Assembly (NCBI RefSeq): GCF_937997535.1
Contig: NZ_CALKTT010000060.1
Coordinates: 1 to 64,000, forward strand
Direction of reading: 5' to 3'
Origin: an uncultured Campylobacter sp.
GTDB lineage: Bacteria > Campylobacterota > Campylobacteria > Campylobacterales > Campylobacteraceae
DNA length: 64,000 nucleotides
The translations under genes and the position numbers were made by a program. This document shows, one piece after another, positions 35,570 through 45,039 of the stretch. The stretch's first letter is position 1. Every line of letters begins with the position of its first letter. The notes beneath the pieces were generated by a model. That model was not told where the DNA came from. It saw nothing but the letters and a program-made list of their open reading frames with translations, and did no database searches.

Positions 35570-35840
35570 AGATGAAATTTTTGAAATTTTAAAAAAGGCG
35601 CTCGTGGAGCTTTTCGAGATCGACGAGAGCAAGGTCGTGCCGGAGGCTAAAATTTACGAGGATCTGCAGATCGACAGCATCGACGCGATCGATCTGGTCG
35701 ATTACGTCAAGAAAAACACCGGCTACAAGCTGATGCCAGATGATTTTAAAAATATCCAAACTCTCGGCGACATCGTGGATGCCGTAGCCGCGAAGCTCGA
35801 TCAAGGCGCAAACGGGGAAACTACGGACGGCGAGAGTTAA
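35562..35840 (+). CDS. apeF: Acyl carrier protein 2 (ApeF-like)
   Basis: A 92-residue acidic carrier protein; attachment serine Ser39 in LQIDSIDAIDLVD. ATG 35562 is selected because TAGGAGTAAAA precedes it; a longer frame from 35520 would start inside the first ACP. Paired ACPs are a standard feature of aryl-polyene systems. It is followed by 716 bp without a gene, the only real gap in the cluster. Confidence 0.85.
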   Translation: MSKDEIFEILKKALVELFEIDESKVVPEAKIYEDLQIDSIDAIDLVDYVKKNTGYKLMPDDFKNIQTLGDIVDAVAAKLDQGANGETTDGES

Positions 35841-36556
35841 ATTTCGCCGTGCGGCGCGGCAGGATCGCGTGCGGCGCGGCTTGGTAGTTTGCGGCGACAC
35901 GGGGCAGCGAGCGAGCGGATAAACATACGGCGTCGTTTATTTGACGGCGTGCGGCGGTTTGGATAAGGCGCGGCGAATATTATCAAAGGTGCGCAGCGAG
36001 CGGCGAACGTTTTATTGAAAGAGCGTGGAACTAGCGGCTTTTGCGGGCTTAGCGGCTAAACGGCACGGCACAAAGCCCGCTTGCCTGCCGCTTTTAAGCT
36101 ATTATGTAAAGCGCTTTGCAGATTAAAATTTTAATCTGCGAGCCTGAGTGAAATTTTGAAATTTTAAAAGGCGCTGTTTCTTTTGCGACCGTCATTTTCG
36201 TAAAATTTCAAAATTTTAAAATTTCGGCTAAATTTAATTTAGCGGATCTGATCGCGGGCGCAGTGCCGCGAGCCAAATTAAAGCGCAGCTAAATTTTAAG
36301 ATGCGGCTAGAATTTGAGGGCGGCAGGCGCGGCTGAATTAAAATTTTATAAGCATGGCGCCCAAAACCGTGGCGCCGAGGTCAAATTTAAAGTATCTTGG
36401 CGCGGTACAAATCGCGCTGTGCGCTGCTAACGGCAAAACAAAAAAACCGCTGCGACGAAGCTAAAGCCACCGCGGCAAAAGCCCAACGCTGCGACAAAGC
36501 TAAACCGCCGCGGTAAAAAAACAAGCCCTCGCGGCTAAATTTAAGGATTACAAAGA
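35841..36556. repeat. 716-bp gene-free gap within the APE cluster
   Basis: No credible gene. It holds GTGCGGCGCGGC-type repeats (35850-35900), AAATTTCAAAATTTTAAAATTT elements near 36200, and two tandem copies of a 39-bp unit starting CGCTGCGAC at 36448 and 36487. A ribosome binding site (AAGGATTAC) at the end serves the next gene. No promoter or terminator is convincing. Confidence 0.5.
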
Positions 36557-37096
36557 TTGCGACGAACGATATTTTTAAAAACAGCTACCATAATTTTAAG
36601 CGTGTTTTACCCTTTCGGCCTCTATTTTTTGCACGGCGGCGCGCGGGTCTGCTTGCTCGCGGCTATGAGCGCGCTATGGGGCGCGCGAGCTGTTTTTGAA
36701 AGTAAAGATCGCGCTATTAAGGGCGCGAGCGCGGCATTTTTTGCGCTGTGCGCTATATTTTGCAGCGGAGCGCTTGCGTATCTGTATCCACTCATAATAA
36801 ATTTCTCGCTCGCGGCGCTTTTTGCGCTCAGCCTAAGATCGACGCCCGCGATCACGCGCCTAGCGCTTTTGAAGCGGCCAGGTCTCAACGAGCACGGCCG
36901 CGCCTACACGCGCAAGCTGACCGAAATTTGGCTCGGATTTTTCGTGCTAAACGGCCTACTTAGCGCGGCGCTGCTGTTACCGCGAGATAAAATTTATTGG
37001 AGCGTTTATTGCGGCGCGATCTCATACGTCCTCATCGGCGCGCTGATCGGCGGCGAGATGATTTTTAGGAAATTTTATGTTAAAAAATTTGATTAA
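36557..37096 (+). CDS. COG4648-like membrane protein of the APE cluster
   Basis: A 179-residue inner-membrane protein with about five hydrophobic segments (for example TIILSVFYPFGLYFL and VYCGAISYVLIGALIGGEM) and a conserved-looking RVARKF-like basic end (FRKFYVKKFD). Small membrane proteins of this type (COG4648) sit beside the AMP ligase in APE clusters. The role is unproven. TTG start at 36557. It overlaps the ligase gene by 20 bp. Confidence 0.7.
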   Translation: MRRTIFLKTATIILSVFYPFGLYFLHGGARVCLLAAMSALWGARAVFESKDRAIKGASAAFFALCAIFCSGALAYLYPLIINFSLAALFALSLRSTPAITRLALLKRPGLNEHGRAYTRKLTEIWLGFFVLNGLLSAALLLPRDKIYWSVYCGAISYVLIGALIGGEMIFRKFYVKKFD

Positions 37097-39170
37097 TTCT
37101 TTGAGGCCTTACGAGCGCGAAATCCTTGCCGCGGCGGCTCTTGCGCGCGATTTAGCGGAAACTCGGTGCAAGCAGAGCGAAGCGGCAAGCTTAAAAGACG
37201 CGGACAAACTCCAAAGTAGCGCGGCAAATGTAAATTTAAAAGATGCGGAAAATTCTAGTGGCGGCGCAGGTGCCGCGCACGCCCTGCAATCGGCGCAGAC
37301 GCAAGAGCAAAAGCGCGCGCCGATGATTGAAATTTACGGCGAGGACGCGGCGGAGTTCATTGCGTTTTTTTTCGGCGCGCTGCTTGCGAGTTTTGCGCCC
37401 GTACTGCTGCGAGAGCCCAAATTTAGCGGCGAATTTCATCTCGGCGGCGACGTGAAAATTCCAAATCTCGCCGCAGCACAAAATTTAGACGAATTCTGCT
37501 TCCATGATTTAGAAAAAATTTCGCTGCACGATACCGAAAAATCTGTGCCTAAAATTTCATCTAAAAACGCGCCGCAAAATCACGCGCCGTGCGAGCAAGA
37601 GGCTGTCTCTTTACATCTGCTGCGAGCGGATCAAAAATTTTATATCAAAACTTCGGGCTCCACGGGCGAGGCGAAAAACATCGAAAAAAGCCTGCGCGAT
37701 ATGGTTTTGGAGACGGAATTTTTGGTAGAAAGATTCGGCCTTTGCGCAAGCGATCGATTTTTATCGGGCGTCTCGCACCAAAATATGTTCGGGCTTACTT
37801 TTAGCATCTTCGTGCCGCTGCTTTGCGGTTCGCGCACGCAAAAAGGTGGCCTAAACTATCCTGAAATCATCCTCGCAGCCGATCTTGCGGGCGCCGTGCT
37901 GATCAGCTCGCCCACGGTGCTAGGCGCGCTGTGCGAGCACGCAGACGCCGCAAACATAGCGCCTTTGAGCACCATTTTTAGCGCAGGCGCGCCGCTAAGT
38001 CCTGCGATCCGAGATAATTTGCGCGCGCTTAGCAATGCCCGCATCGTCGATATTTACGGCTCGAGCGAGACGGGCGTGATCGCCTGCAACGAGGGCGCGG
38101 GGCTTAAAAAATTCGCTCCCGTTAGCGTGCAGATTCGCGCAGATATTGATAGCGGCAGCGCGGCAAAATGCGAGAATAAGCCCTTCGATCTTGCGGCAAG
38201 CCCTTGCGGCGAAAATTTTGCGGCAAAGCCTAAAACGAGCAGTGTGGACGGGCAAGACACAAACCGCTTGGGCGAGCAGGCGTCTAAATTTAATGTAGAC
38301 ACTAGCGATAAAACCGCAGCCGATCAGAAAAACAGCTCCGCACCGATCGCCGCGATAAAACACGACGATAAATTTACGCAGACAGAGGAGCTTTGCGATA
38401 AATTTAGGGCAAAGCGGCCCGCCGACAAATTTTTGCAAATGGGCGAGTTTACGATCAGCTCGCCTTGGTGCGAGAGCTTCGAAAGCCGCGATTTCGGCTA
38501 TGTGCGCGCAGATGAGATCACCCTTTTGGGGCGCGGCGATCGCACCGTCAAAATCAACGAAAACCGCGTGAGCCTCGATCTGCTCGAAGCCAAACTCCGC
38601 TCGCACGAATTTATCGGCGAGTGTAGGATCAATCTGCACCCACAGCGCGACCGCGCCGTAGCTCTTATCAAGCTCAGCGAGCGCGGCGAGCAGGCGTTTC
38701 GCGCAGGCGGTAAAAAGGGCGTTACGGACGAACTGAAGGCCTTTTTGAAGCCCGAATTCGGCGCGATTTTGCGCTACTTCAAGATCGCGAGCAAGCTGCC
38801 TTTTAATGAGCAGGGCAAGCTAAGCAAAAAGGACTTTTTAAGCGCTCTGCAGCGCTACGAGGTGCCCGTTTTCGAGCAAAGCGCGGAGAATGAGTTTCGC
38901 GCGAAGGTGCGCGCTAGCGACTTTTATTTCGACGGACACTTTGCGCGATTTCCGCTAGTGCCCGCGTTTATGCAGCTTCGCTTCGTATTAATCTGCGCAA
39001 AAGCCCTGGGCTACGAGCTGGACGGTACGCAAAAGATAGAAAATTTAAAATTTAAAAATTTCATCCGCCCGGGCGATGAAATTTTTATCAAAATCACCGA
39101 AGCAAGCGGCAAACTCCGCTTTGAAATTTCAAACGACAAGGTCTGCGCCAGTGGAAGAATTTGCCTTTAA
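37077..39170 (+). CDS. Aryl-ACP AMP ligase fused to a dehydratase (ApeH-ApeI-like)
   Basis: Adenylates an aryl acid and loads it on an ACP, with a C-terminal FabZ/FabA-like dehydratase. Adenylation motifs are TSGSTGEAK (near 199) and IYGSSETGVIA (near 325); after it comes GRGDRTVKINENRVSLDLLE and the lysine-bearing GKLSKKDF. The hotdog part covers about residues 605-697, with the catalytic region FDGHFARFPLVPAFMQL. Low-complexity inserts lie near residues 30-82 and 385-465. APE clusters may carry the two as separate genes (apeH, apeI) or fused. Confidence 0.85.
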   Translation: MLKNLINSLRPYEREILAAAALARDLAETRCKQSEAASLKDADKLQSSAANVNLKDAENSSGGAGAAHALQSAQTQEQKRAPMIEIYGEDAAEFIAFFFGALLASFAPVLLREPKFSGEFHLGGDVKIPNLAAAQNLDEFCFHDLEKISLHDTEKSVPKISSKNAPQNHAPCEQEAVSLHLLRADQKFYIKTSGSTGEAKNIEKSLRDMVLETEFLVERFGLCASDRFLSGVSHQNMFGLTFSIFVPLLCGSRTQKGGLNYPEIILAADLAGAVLISSPTVLGALCEHADAANIAPLSTIFSAGAPLSPAIRDNLRALSNARIVDIYGSSETGVIACNEGAGLKKFAPVSVQIRADIDSGSAAKCENKPFDLAASPCGENFAAKPKTSSVDGQDTNRLGEQASKFNVDTSDKTAADQKNSSAPIAAIKHDDKFTQTEELCDKFRAKRPADKFLQMGEFTISSPWCESFESRDFGYVRADEITLLGRGDRTVKINENRVSLDLLEAKLRSHEFIGECRINLHPQRDRAVALIKLSERGEQAFRAGGKKGVTDELKAFLKPEFGAILRYFKIASKLPFNEQGKLSKKDFLSALQRYEVPVFEQSAENEFRAKVRASDFYFDGHFARFPLVPAFMQLRFVLICAKALGYELDGTQKIENLKFKNFIRPGDEIFIKITEASGKLRFEISNDKVCASGRICL

Positions 39171-40125
39171 GCCCGCGTTTTTGCTGCCCTACTTCAACCA
39201 CCCCGCGCGCATCGCCGAGCTCGTAAGCGCCCTGGCGCCCATCGCGCCCGTGCTGATCGTGGACGACGGCAGCGACGAAGCGAGCAAAAGCGCGCTAAAG
39301 GGGCTTGCGGCTCAAATTTACACCCGCGCGCAAAACGGCGGCAAAGGCGCTGCCGTGTGCGACGGGCTGGCGTGGGCGAAGGAGCTTGAATTTACGCACG
39401 CCTTTCAGATCGACGCGGACTTTCAGCACGACGTAGGCGGGTGTGAGGAGTTTTTGGCACTTGCGGCAAAGCAGCCCGCCGCGTTGATCTGCGCCGCGCC
39501 AGTGTATGATGAAAGCGCGCCCAAATCCCGCCTACACGGACGCAAGATAATGAATTTTTGGTGCGTGGTAAATACCCTTTCGCACCGCATAAAAGACGCG
39601 ATGTGCGGCTTTAGAATTTACCCGCTAGAGGGGATCGTGCCGCTTCTGTCCCGCACCAAAAGCCGCAGAATGAGCTTTGATGCCGAAATTTTAATCCTGG
39701 CCGTGCGGGCGGGGTTAGAGATAAAATGGCTCGATCTGGCGGTGCGCTACGAAGCGGGCGGAGTGAGCCACTTTGCGCCGTTTCGGGATAATTTCGGAAT
39801 TTCGCTGATGCACGCGAGGCTATTTTGCGGGCTTCCGCTTTGGCTTGCAAAAAGGGCGCTAGAGCGCGCCTGCGATAAATTTAAAAAGCGCGACTTGCAG
39901 GATGTTTCGCAGCAGAGTGCAGACGAAATTTTGCAAGGGCTAGCGGGGCAAAACCTTTGCGGCGGAGCGCGGCGCGATGGTCGTAAAGGTACCAAAGAGG
40001 AGATGGACGGCGGCGCAGACGAAAAAGCTGGTACCGAAAAATGCGGCGACAACGCCGCAGCGCAAAGCTCGCTCGTAAAAGCATCGCAGCAGAGCGCCGC
40101 CGCAAAGGACGGGCGCGATGGCTAA
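39151..40125 (+). CDS. Family 2 glycosyltransferase (ApeJ-like, N-terminal half)
   Basis: Cytoplasmic GT-A enzyme. VLIVDDGSDEASKSALK and the metal motif in QIDADFQHD are typical of GT2. It also has AMCGFRIYP and MSFDAEIL. The start is GTG at 39151, just after AAGG and overlapping the ligase gene by 20 bp; in-frame upstream starts lie inside the ligase. Residues from about 245 on are a hydrophilic low-complexity tail. Many APE clusters have a single GT2-acyltransferase fusion. Here the acyltransferase is the next, overlapping gene. Confidence 0.82.
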   Translation: MEEFAFKPAFLLPYFNHPARIAELVSALAPIAPVLIVDDGSDEASKSALKGLAAQIYTRAQNGGKGAAVCDGLAWAKELEFTHAFQIDADFQHDVGGCEEFLALAAKQPAALICAAPVYDESAPKSRLHGRKIMNFWCVVNTLSHRIKDAMCGFRIYPLEGIVPLLSRTKSRRMSFDAEILILAVRAGLEIKWLDLAVRYEAGGVSHFAPFRDNFGISLMHARLFCGLPLWLAKRALERACDKFKKRDLQDVSQQSADEILQGLAGQNLCGGARRDGRKGTKEEMDGGADEKAGTEKCGDNAAAQSSLVKASQQSAAAKDGRDG

Positions 40126-41242
40126 ACACTGGAGCAAAAACAACGAAAAGGCGGGCGCGGCGCTTTTAAATTTAGCCCGCTTCGTCACGCTTCACACGCC
40201 TGATTTTTGCATGCGAAGCACCGCGCTTTGCATCTCGGCGATCTATTTTGCGCTGCTTAAAAACGAACGGCGCGCGATCAGGGAGTTTTTGCGGCGCGCG
40301 CTTGATCGCGAGCCCAAGATACGCGAAATTTACGCGAATTTTTATAAATTTTCCCTCAGTCTGTGCGAAAAAATCGCGGTTTGGAACGGCAAGATCGCAC
40401 TGGATCAAATTCGCGTACAAAGCGGTATGAAGGAGCTTTTAAGCGATGGAACGGGTAAAATTTTAATCACTTCGCACTTCGGCAACACCGAGATCGCGCG
40501 CGCCCTTTCGGCAAGCACGGCGGGGATAAAAATCAACGTGCTGATCTTTCGCAAACACAGCGAAAATTTTATGAAATTTATCGAAAAGATGGGCGGCGGC
40601 GTGAAAATTCTATACGTCGGCGAGCTCGGTATCGGCGAGATGCTGCAAATCAAAGAGCTGCTGCAAAACGGCGAGCACATCGCAGTAATGGGCGATCGCA
40701 TGCCGGTGGGCTCGGATAAATTTCAAAGCGAGGATTTTTTAGGACGCAGCGCGAACTTCCCGATCGGCGGCTATCTGCTCGCGAAAATTTTGGACGCGCC
40801 GCTATTTAGCTTATGGTGCTACGAGGGGCGCGAAGGGCGTGAGCTGCGGCTGCAGCCGCTACCTGCGCCGCTAAAAAGCCGCGATAAGGCGCGATCGGTC
40901 GCGCTAGCGCTTAAATGCTACGTGCGCCAGCTCGAGCTTTATGTCAAAGAATTTCCTTCTCAATGGTATAATTTCTTTGATTTTTGGGCGCAAGAAAAAA
41001 ACGTGAGCGATGCAAAGCGCGACGGTGCGCAAAATTTCGACGAGACGGGTTCAAATGCTGCGGCAAATTTAAATGGTGCAGCGGATTTAAATAAGACGGC
41101 GGGTTTAAATACGGCGTTAAATTTAAAAAGTACGGCGAGCTCGGATACTGTGCTAAATTTAGATAATTCAAATTTGAGCGCTGCAAAATCCGCCGCGCAA
41201 GACAAAAAATTTCATAGCGGAGAGAGGAATGAAAGAGTATAA
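40118..41242 (+). CDS. LpxL/HtrB-type acyltransferase (ApeJ-like, C-terminal half)
   Basis: Lysophospholipid acyltransferase-like, with catalytic Hx4E in SHFGNTEIARAL (near residue 122) and AVMGDRMPVG (near 188). It probably acylates the glycosyl or glycerol carrier to which the polyene is joined. Residues about 298-374 are a repeat tail of Asn/Ala/Leu units (NAAANLN, GAADLN, KTAGLN, TALNLK) encoded by AAATTTAA-type DNA. It overlaps the glycosyltransferase gene by 8 bp and the thioesterase gene by 14 bp. Confidence 0.8.
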   Translation: MAKHWSKNNEKAGAALLNLARFVTLHTPDFCMRSTALCISAIYFALLKNERRAIREFLRRALDREPKIREIYANFYKFSLSLCEKIAVWNGKIALDQIRVQSGMKELLSDGTGKILITSHFGNTEIARALSASTAGIKINVLIFRKHSENFMKFIEKMGGGVKILYVGELGIGEMLQIKELLQNGEHIAVMGDRMPVGSDKFQSEDFLGRSANFPIGGYLLAKILDAPLFSLWCYEGREGRELRLQPLPAPLKSRDKARSVALALKCYVRQLELYVKEFPSQWYNFFDFWAQEKNVSDAKRDGAQNFDETGSNAAANLNGAADLNKTAGLNTALNLKSTASSDTVLNLDNSNLSAAKSAAQDKKFHSGERNERV

Positions 41243-41774
41243 ATTTCGCGCTAGATTTTACGACGCCGATCCGATGGGCGTGATGTGGCACGGCAACTAC
41301 GTAAAGCTCTGCGAGGACGCTAGATGCGAGTTTTGGCGTGACGCGGGCTACACATATATGCAGATGAGAGATGATGGATTTATATATCCCATTATCAAAA
41401 TGGAGTTTAAATTTATCGCGCCGATACTTTTTGACGACGAGGTTGCGGTGAGCATCGAGCTGCTTGAGTGCGACACGATCATAAAATTCTCCTACCGCAT
41501 CAAAAGCCCGTTGGGCGCGCTATTGGCCAAAGCTACCACGTCGCAAGCCGCGGTGGAGCTTGATTCCAAAAGGACGCTGTATGAGATACCGCCGCAGTTA
41601 AGGGTGTGCGCGGATAAAATTTTATTAAAGAAAAATCCCGCGGGTAAAATTTCGGCAGTAGATAAAAATTCGACAACGAATGAGATTTCGACGGCAAGCA
41701 AAACCGCGCCCGAGCAAGAGCGCCCTCAAAATGCCGCGGCGAATGAAATTTTGCCTAGCGATAACGAGCAGTGA
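41229..41774 (+). CDS. apeK: YbgC/4HBT-type thioesterase (ApeK-like)
   Basis: Single hotdog thioesterase. The family motif with catalytic Asp is FYDADPMGVMWHGNYVKLCED (Asp near residue 13). The core ends near residue 137; the remaining 44 residues are low complexity (GKISAVDKNSTTNEISTASK and on) made of the same AAATTTC/AAATTTTG elements seen elsewhere. It would release or edit acyl chains from the ACPs. Confidence 0.82.
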   Translation: MKEYKFRARFYDADPMGVMWHGNYVKLCEDARCEFWRDAGYTYMQMRDDGFIYPIIKMEFKFIAPILFDDEVAVSIELLECDTIIKFSYRIKSPLGALLAKATTSQAAVELDSKRTLYEIPPQLRVCADKILLKKNPAGKISAVDKNSTTNEISTASKTAPEQERPQNAAANEILPSDNEQ

Positions 41775-41807
41775 AAATTTAGCGAGCATAAAATTTAAAG
41801 GACTACG

Positions 41808-42335
41808 ATGAAAATTTTAGCTTTATTTTTAGCGATTTTGGGACTTGCGAGCGCGCTTGAAGTAAGCGATCTGGCGCTTAAGACCGATAATATCGGCGGC
41901 AAATTTAGCGAAACGCTCAGCATTGAGGGCTTTGCTGAGCCCGTACGAAGCAGCGGCGAGTTTAGGATCAAAGGCGGCGAGCTGTTTTGGACGACGCTAA
42001 AGCCGGTGCGAAGCGAGCTAAAAATCGGCGCGGACGGCGTTTTTGAGCGTAGCGGCGTGGCATGGGTCAAAAGCGCCGATTCGCTTTTTGATAAGGACAC
42101 CTTTTTGGCGATCTCACGCCTGGACGTAGCGCGACTTAGCAAAAATTTCTCGATCGCGCTAAGCGGCAGCAAAGATGCGTGGCGCGCCGAGTTAAGCCCC
42201 AAAGGGATGCTACAAAATATCTTTAAAAATATCGTGATCGAGGGCGGTGCCTACGTCAGGGTGCTGCGGATTAGCAGCGCTAACGGCGACGTGAGCGAAA
42301 ACGTTTTTTCGAGCGTCGTGAGCTTAGATGAGTAA
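41808..42335 (+). CDS. LolA-like periplasmic carrier (ApeL-like)
   Basis: A 175-residue exported protein: signal KILALFLAILGLASA, then a LolA/LolB-like beta fold (SIEGFAEPVRSSGEFRIKGGELFWTTLKP, in pieces). LolA-like carriers in APE clusters are thought to ferry the lipid-linked product across the periplasm together with the MMPL exporter. Own ribosome binding site AAAGGAC; overlaps the exporter gene by 8 bp. Confidence 0.75.
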   Translation: MKILALFLAILGLASALEVSDLALKTDNIGGKFSETLSIEGFAEPVRSSGEFRIKGGELFWTTLKPVRSELKIGADGVFERSGVAWVKSADSLFDKDTFLAISRLDVARLSKNFSIALSGSKDAWRAELSPKGMLQNIFKNIVIEGGAYVRVLRISSANGDVSENVFSSVVSLDE

Positions 42336-44463
42336 GAGCGCGATCCTAACGGCATTCGGCGCGGCATTCATCGCGCTTTGCGCCTTTATAGCGTTAAATT
42401 TAAACCGCGTAAATTCCGGTTTTTACGAGCTGAGCGGCATTGAAATTTCGGGCGAGCAGAAACAGAGCGTCGAGGATTTCAACCGCGAGATTGCAAGGCA
42501 AATCATCGTCGCAAGCACAGAGAAGGCGAGCTTTGACGCGTTCATTGCAGATATGCAAAAAAGCGGGCTTTTTGAGAGCATAATTTACGAGGTAAAGGAC
42601 GCGAGCGTGTATCAGAGCGAGCTTGCGCGCTTTGCGCCCGCGATGCTCGATGATGCGAGCGTGGAGCTTTTAAAAAGCGATCCGCAGGCCTTTTTTGAGC
42701 GTAGCGCGCGTGAGCTTTATTCAAAATTTCGTCCGCTTAGCCTCTCGCAGGACTTTTTCTCGCTCAGCCTTCACTCGCGCCTCGGCGCCCGCGGCGCTAT
42801 CAAGCTCGATCCTGCGCAAAACCGCTTTATTGCGATCATTGACGGCGCGCCGCACTACCTCGCTACGGCCAAACTCGCTCCGAAAGCAAACGACGATGCG
42901 CTTAGCGCGCTGGTGCGCGAGGCGCAAAAGAGCGAAATTTTAATCTCCGGCACTGCCCTTTTTAGCGCTTTGGGCAAAAGCGCGGGCGTGCGCGAAAGCT
43001 CCGTCGCGGGCGCCGTATCGCTTAGCCTGTGCGCAGCGCTGCTGCTGGCGGCATTTTCGCGCGCACGGATCTTCTGCCTGCTGCTGCCCGCACTTTTTGG
43101 GCTTGCCTGCGGCGTAGCGGCTACGATGGCGATCCGCGGCTCGATCCATATCCTAAGCGCCGTAGTTTCGACGAGCCTAATCGGGCTGATGCTGGATTAC
43201 GCAGTGCACTGGCTGGGCGCAAACATCGCGCGCCGCATCGAGGCTCGCTCGATAAAAAGCATGCGAAACATCCTGCTTCTAGGGTTTTTCATCACCGCGG
43301 GAGGCTACTTCGTATTTTTATTCAGCCCGTTTTTTCTGCTCAAAGAGATCGCGATCTTTGCAATAGCCGCACTTGCGGGGGCGTTTTGCTTTAGCTACTT
43401 CGCCCTGCCGCTACTTCTTGAAGGAGCGAAATTTCGCCCCGCCCCGCTCTTTGCAAAAGCTCTTGAACTCTACGCGAAGGCGCTTTGCAAGATAAACCTA
43501 AGCCTCAAAGCGCTCGCCATCGTTTGCGCGGCGTTGCTTGCGTTTTTGTATTTCAGGATGGAGCTTAAGGACGACGTCAGTGAATACGCGAGCCTGGATA
43601 AAAACCTTATCGCGATGAGCGCCAAGCTCGCAAGCATCGGAGGCTCGAGCTTTGATCTGATCGTGGGCAACGATGCGGGCGCAGTAGCCAAAGAGGCCGT
43701 AGCGCGCAGTCTTGCGGACTCATACACCGGCGCGCCGATTTTGGATCCAGCTACGCAGAGCTTTATCAAGCAGGCCTTTGCAAACTACGATAGAAGCGCA
43801 TTTTTACGTCTCGGGCTTAGCCGCGAGCTCGTGGACGCAAACTTTGCCAAGATCGCGGATGCGCCCATTTTAAGCTACGAGCAAGCTAAAAGCTCCGTTC
43901 TTTTTGCCGCGATGCCAAGCATCGATCCGCATATCGCTTTTTTGCGCGGCGTGCGCGATAAAGCGGCCGTAAGCGAGCTTGCCGCGCAGATGGGCGCGCT
44001 GCATCTAAACATGCGAAGCGCCATAAGCGAGGCGTTTTCGCAGATCAAAATCAACGCCCTGTATCTAAAATGCGCCGCATACGCCCTTGCGCTTGCGCTG
44101 CTGTGGGCGTTTTTCGGCGCGCGGACGGCGTGGTTGATCGTCATCTGCGTTTTTGCGACAAATTTAGCCGTGCTCGCCCTGCTTAGCGCATTCGGCGTGA
44201 GCGTGAATATTTTTGCAATCTTTGCGCTGATCCTATCAGGCGCTGTGGGGATCGATTATATGATCTTTGCAAACAACGATAAGATGGCGCTTAGGGATAA
44301 AATTTTCGGCATTACGCTCGCGTCTCTTACCAGCATAATCTCCTTTTTCACGCTCGCTTTCAGCTCCACCAAGGCCGTGGCGCTGTTTGGGCTCTGCGTC
44401 AGCCTCAATATCGCGCTAGCGGCGATCTTGGCGCAAGTTTTAGCGGCGAGCAAGAAAAGCTAA
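42328..44463 (+). CDS. MMPL/RND-family exporter (ApeM-like)
   Basis: A 711-residue inner-membrane protein with two sets of about six spans, separated by large periplasmic loops after spans 1 and 7. LMLDYAVHWLG in the first half and AVGIDYMIFANND in the second are the conserved RND/MMPL span-4-like elements with Asp-Tyr. It probably extrudes the lipid-linked aryl polyene. Last gene of the cluster. Confidence 0.85.
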   Translation: MSKSAILTAFGAAFIALCAFIALNLNRVNSGFYELSGIEISGEQKQSVEDFNREIARQIIVASTEKASFDAFIADMQKSGLFESIIYEVKDASVYQSELARFAPAMLDDASVELLKSDPQAFFERSARELYSKFRPLSLSQDFFSLSLHSRLGARGAIKLDPAQNRFIAIIDGAPHYLATAKLAPKANDDALSALVREAQKSEILISGTALFSALGKSAGVRESSVAGAVSLSLCAALLLAAFSRARIFCLLLPALFGLACGVAATMAIRGSIHILSAVVSTSLIGLMLDYAVHWLGANIARRIEARSIKSMRNILLLGFFITAGGYFVFLFSPFFLLKEIAIFAIAALAGAFCFSYFALPLLLEGAKFRPAPLFAKALELYAKALCKINLSLKALAIVCAALLAFLYFRMELKDDVSEYASLDKNLIAMSAKLASIGGSSFDLIVGNDAGAVAKEAVARSLADSYTGAPILDPATQSFIKQAFANYDRSAFLRLGLSRELVDANFAKIADAPILSYEQAKSSVLFAAMPSIDPHIAFLRGVRDKAAVSELAAQMGALHLNMRSAISEAFSQIKINALYLKCAAYALALALLWAFFGARTAWLIVICVFATNLAVLALLSAFGVSVNIFAIFALILSGAVGIDYMIFANNDKMALRDKIFGITLASLTSIISFFTLAFSSTKAVALFGLCVSLNIALAAILAQVLAASKKS

Positions 44464-45039
44464 TCAAGCGGGAGCCAAAGAGCCGAAAGCACTGAATAGA
44501 CGCTCTTTGCCCCGCTTGTAGATAAAATTTTACAAAAAAAGCACGCCGTAAATTTACGCAGCCGCCACGGCTGAAAATTTTAATCCAACTTGCTGCAAAA
44601 TGAAATTTAGCGCGTCACGGCGCGAGATAAATTTAAGATGAAATTTCGGCCAAGCAAGTTACGAAGTGAAATTTAAAGAGCAAGATTGCGGGATAAATTT
44701 TAAAAGCCGATCTTTGGCGTAGCACCTTGCGGTCATTAAATTTAAACCCTTGCGGCGCGTTATTAAATTTAAACTCATGCCGCCCGCAAGCTACCCGCGC
44801 AGCAAATTTAAATCTACTCCGCGACATCCTTTGCGAATCGTATTCACAAGGCACACGGATTGTCGCTGTAAATTTAGCTCACGCGCTCCGCACCTACGTG
44901 CTATCTGAACGGCAAAATTTAATCGTTTTCACACCTGCGCCATATACGCCGACGATATTTCTAACGGCGGCGGAGCGAGTCCGACGTGTTCGCATTACGA
45001 CGGCACCGTTATCTTTTGTGCGCTATGCACCGATCCGCC
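44464..45039. other. Intergenic region after the APE cluster
   Basis: No gene recognised in about 570 bp. It is dominated by short motifs such as ATTAAATTTAAAC and GCGGGATAAATTTTAAA at irregular 25-50 bp spacing. I see no strong terminator for either the APE operon or the facing lysR. Confidence 0.5.
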
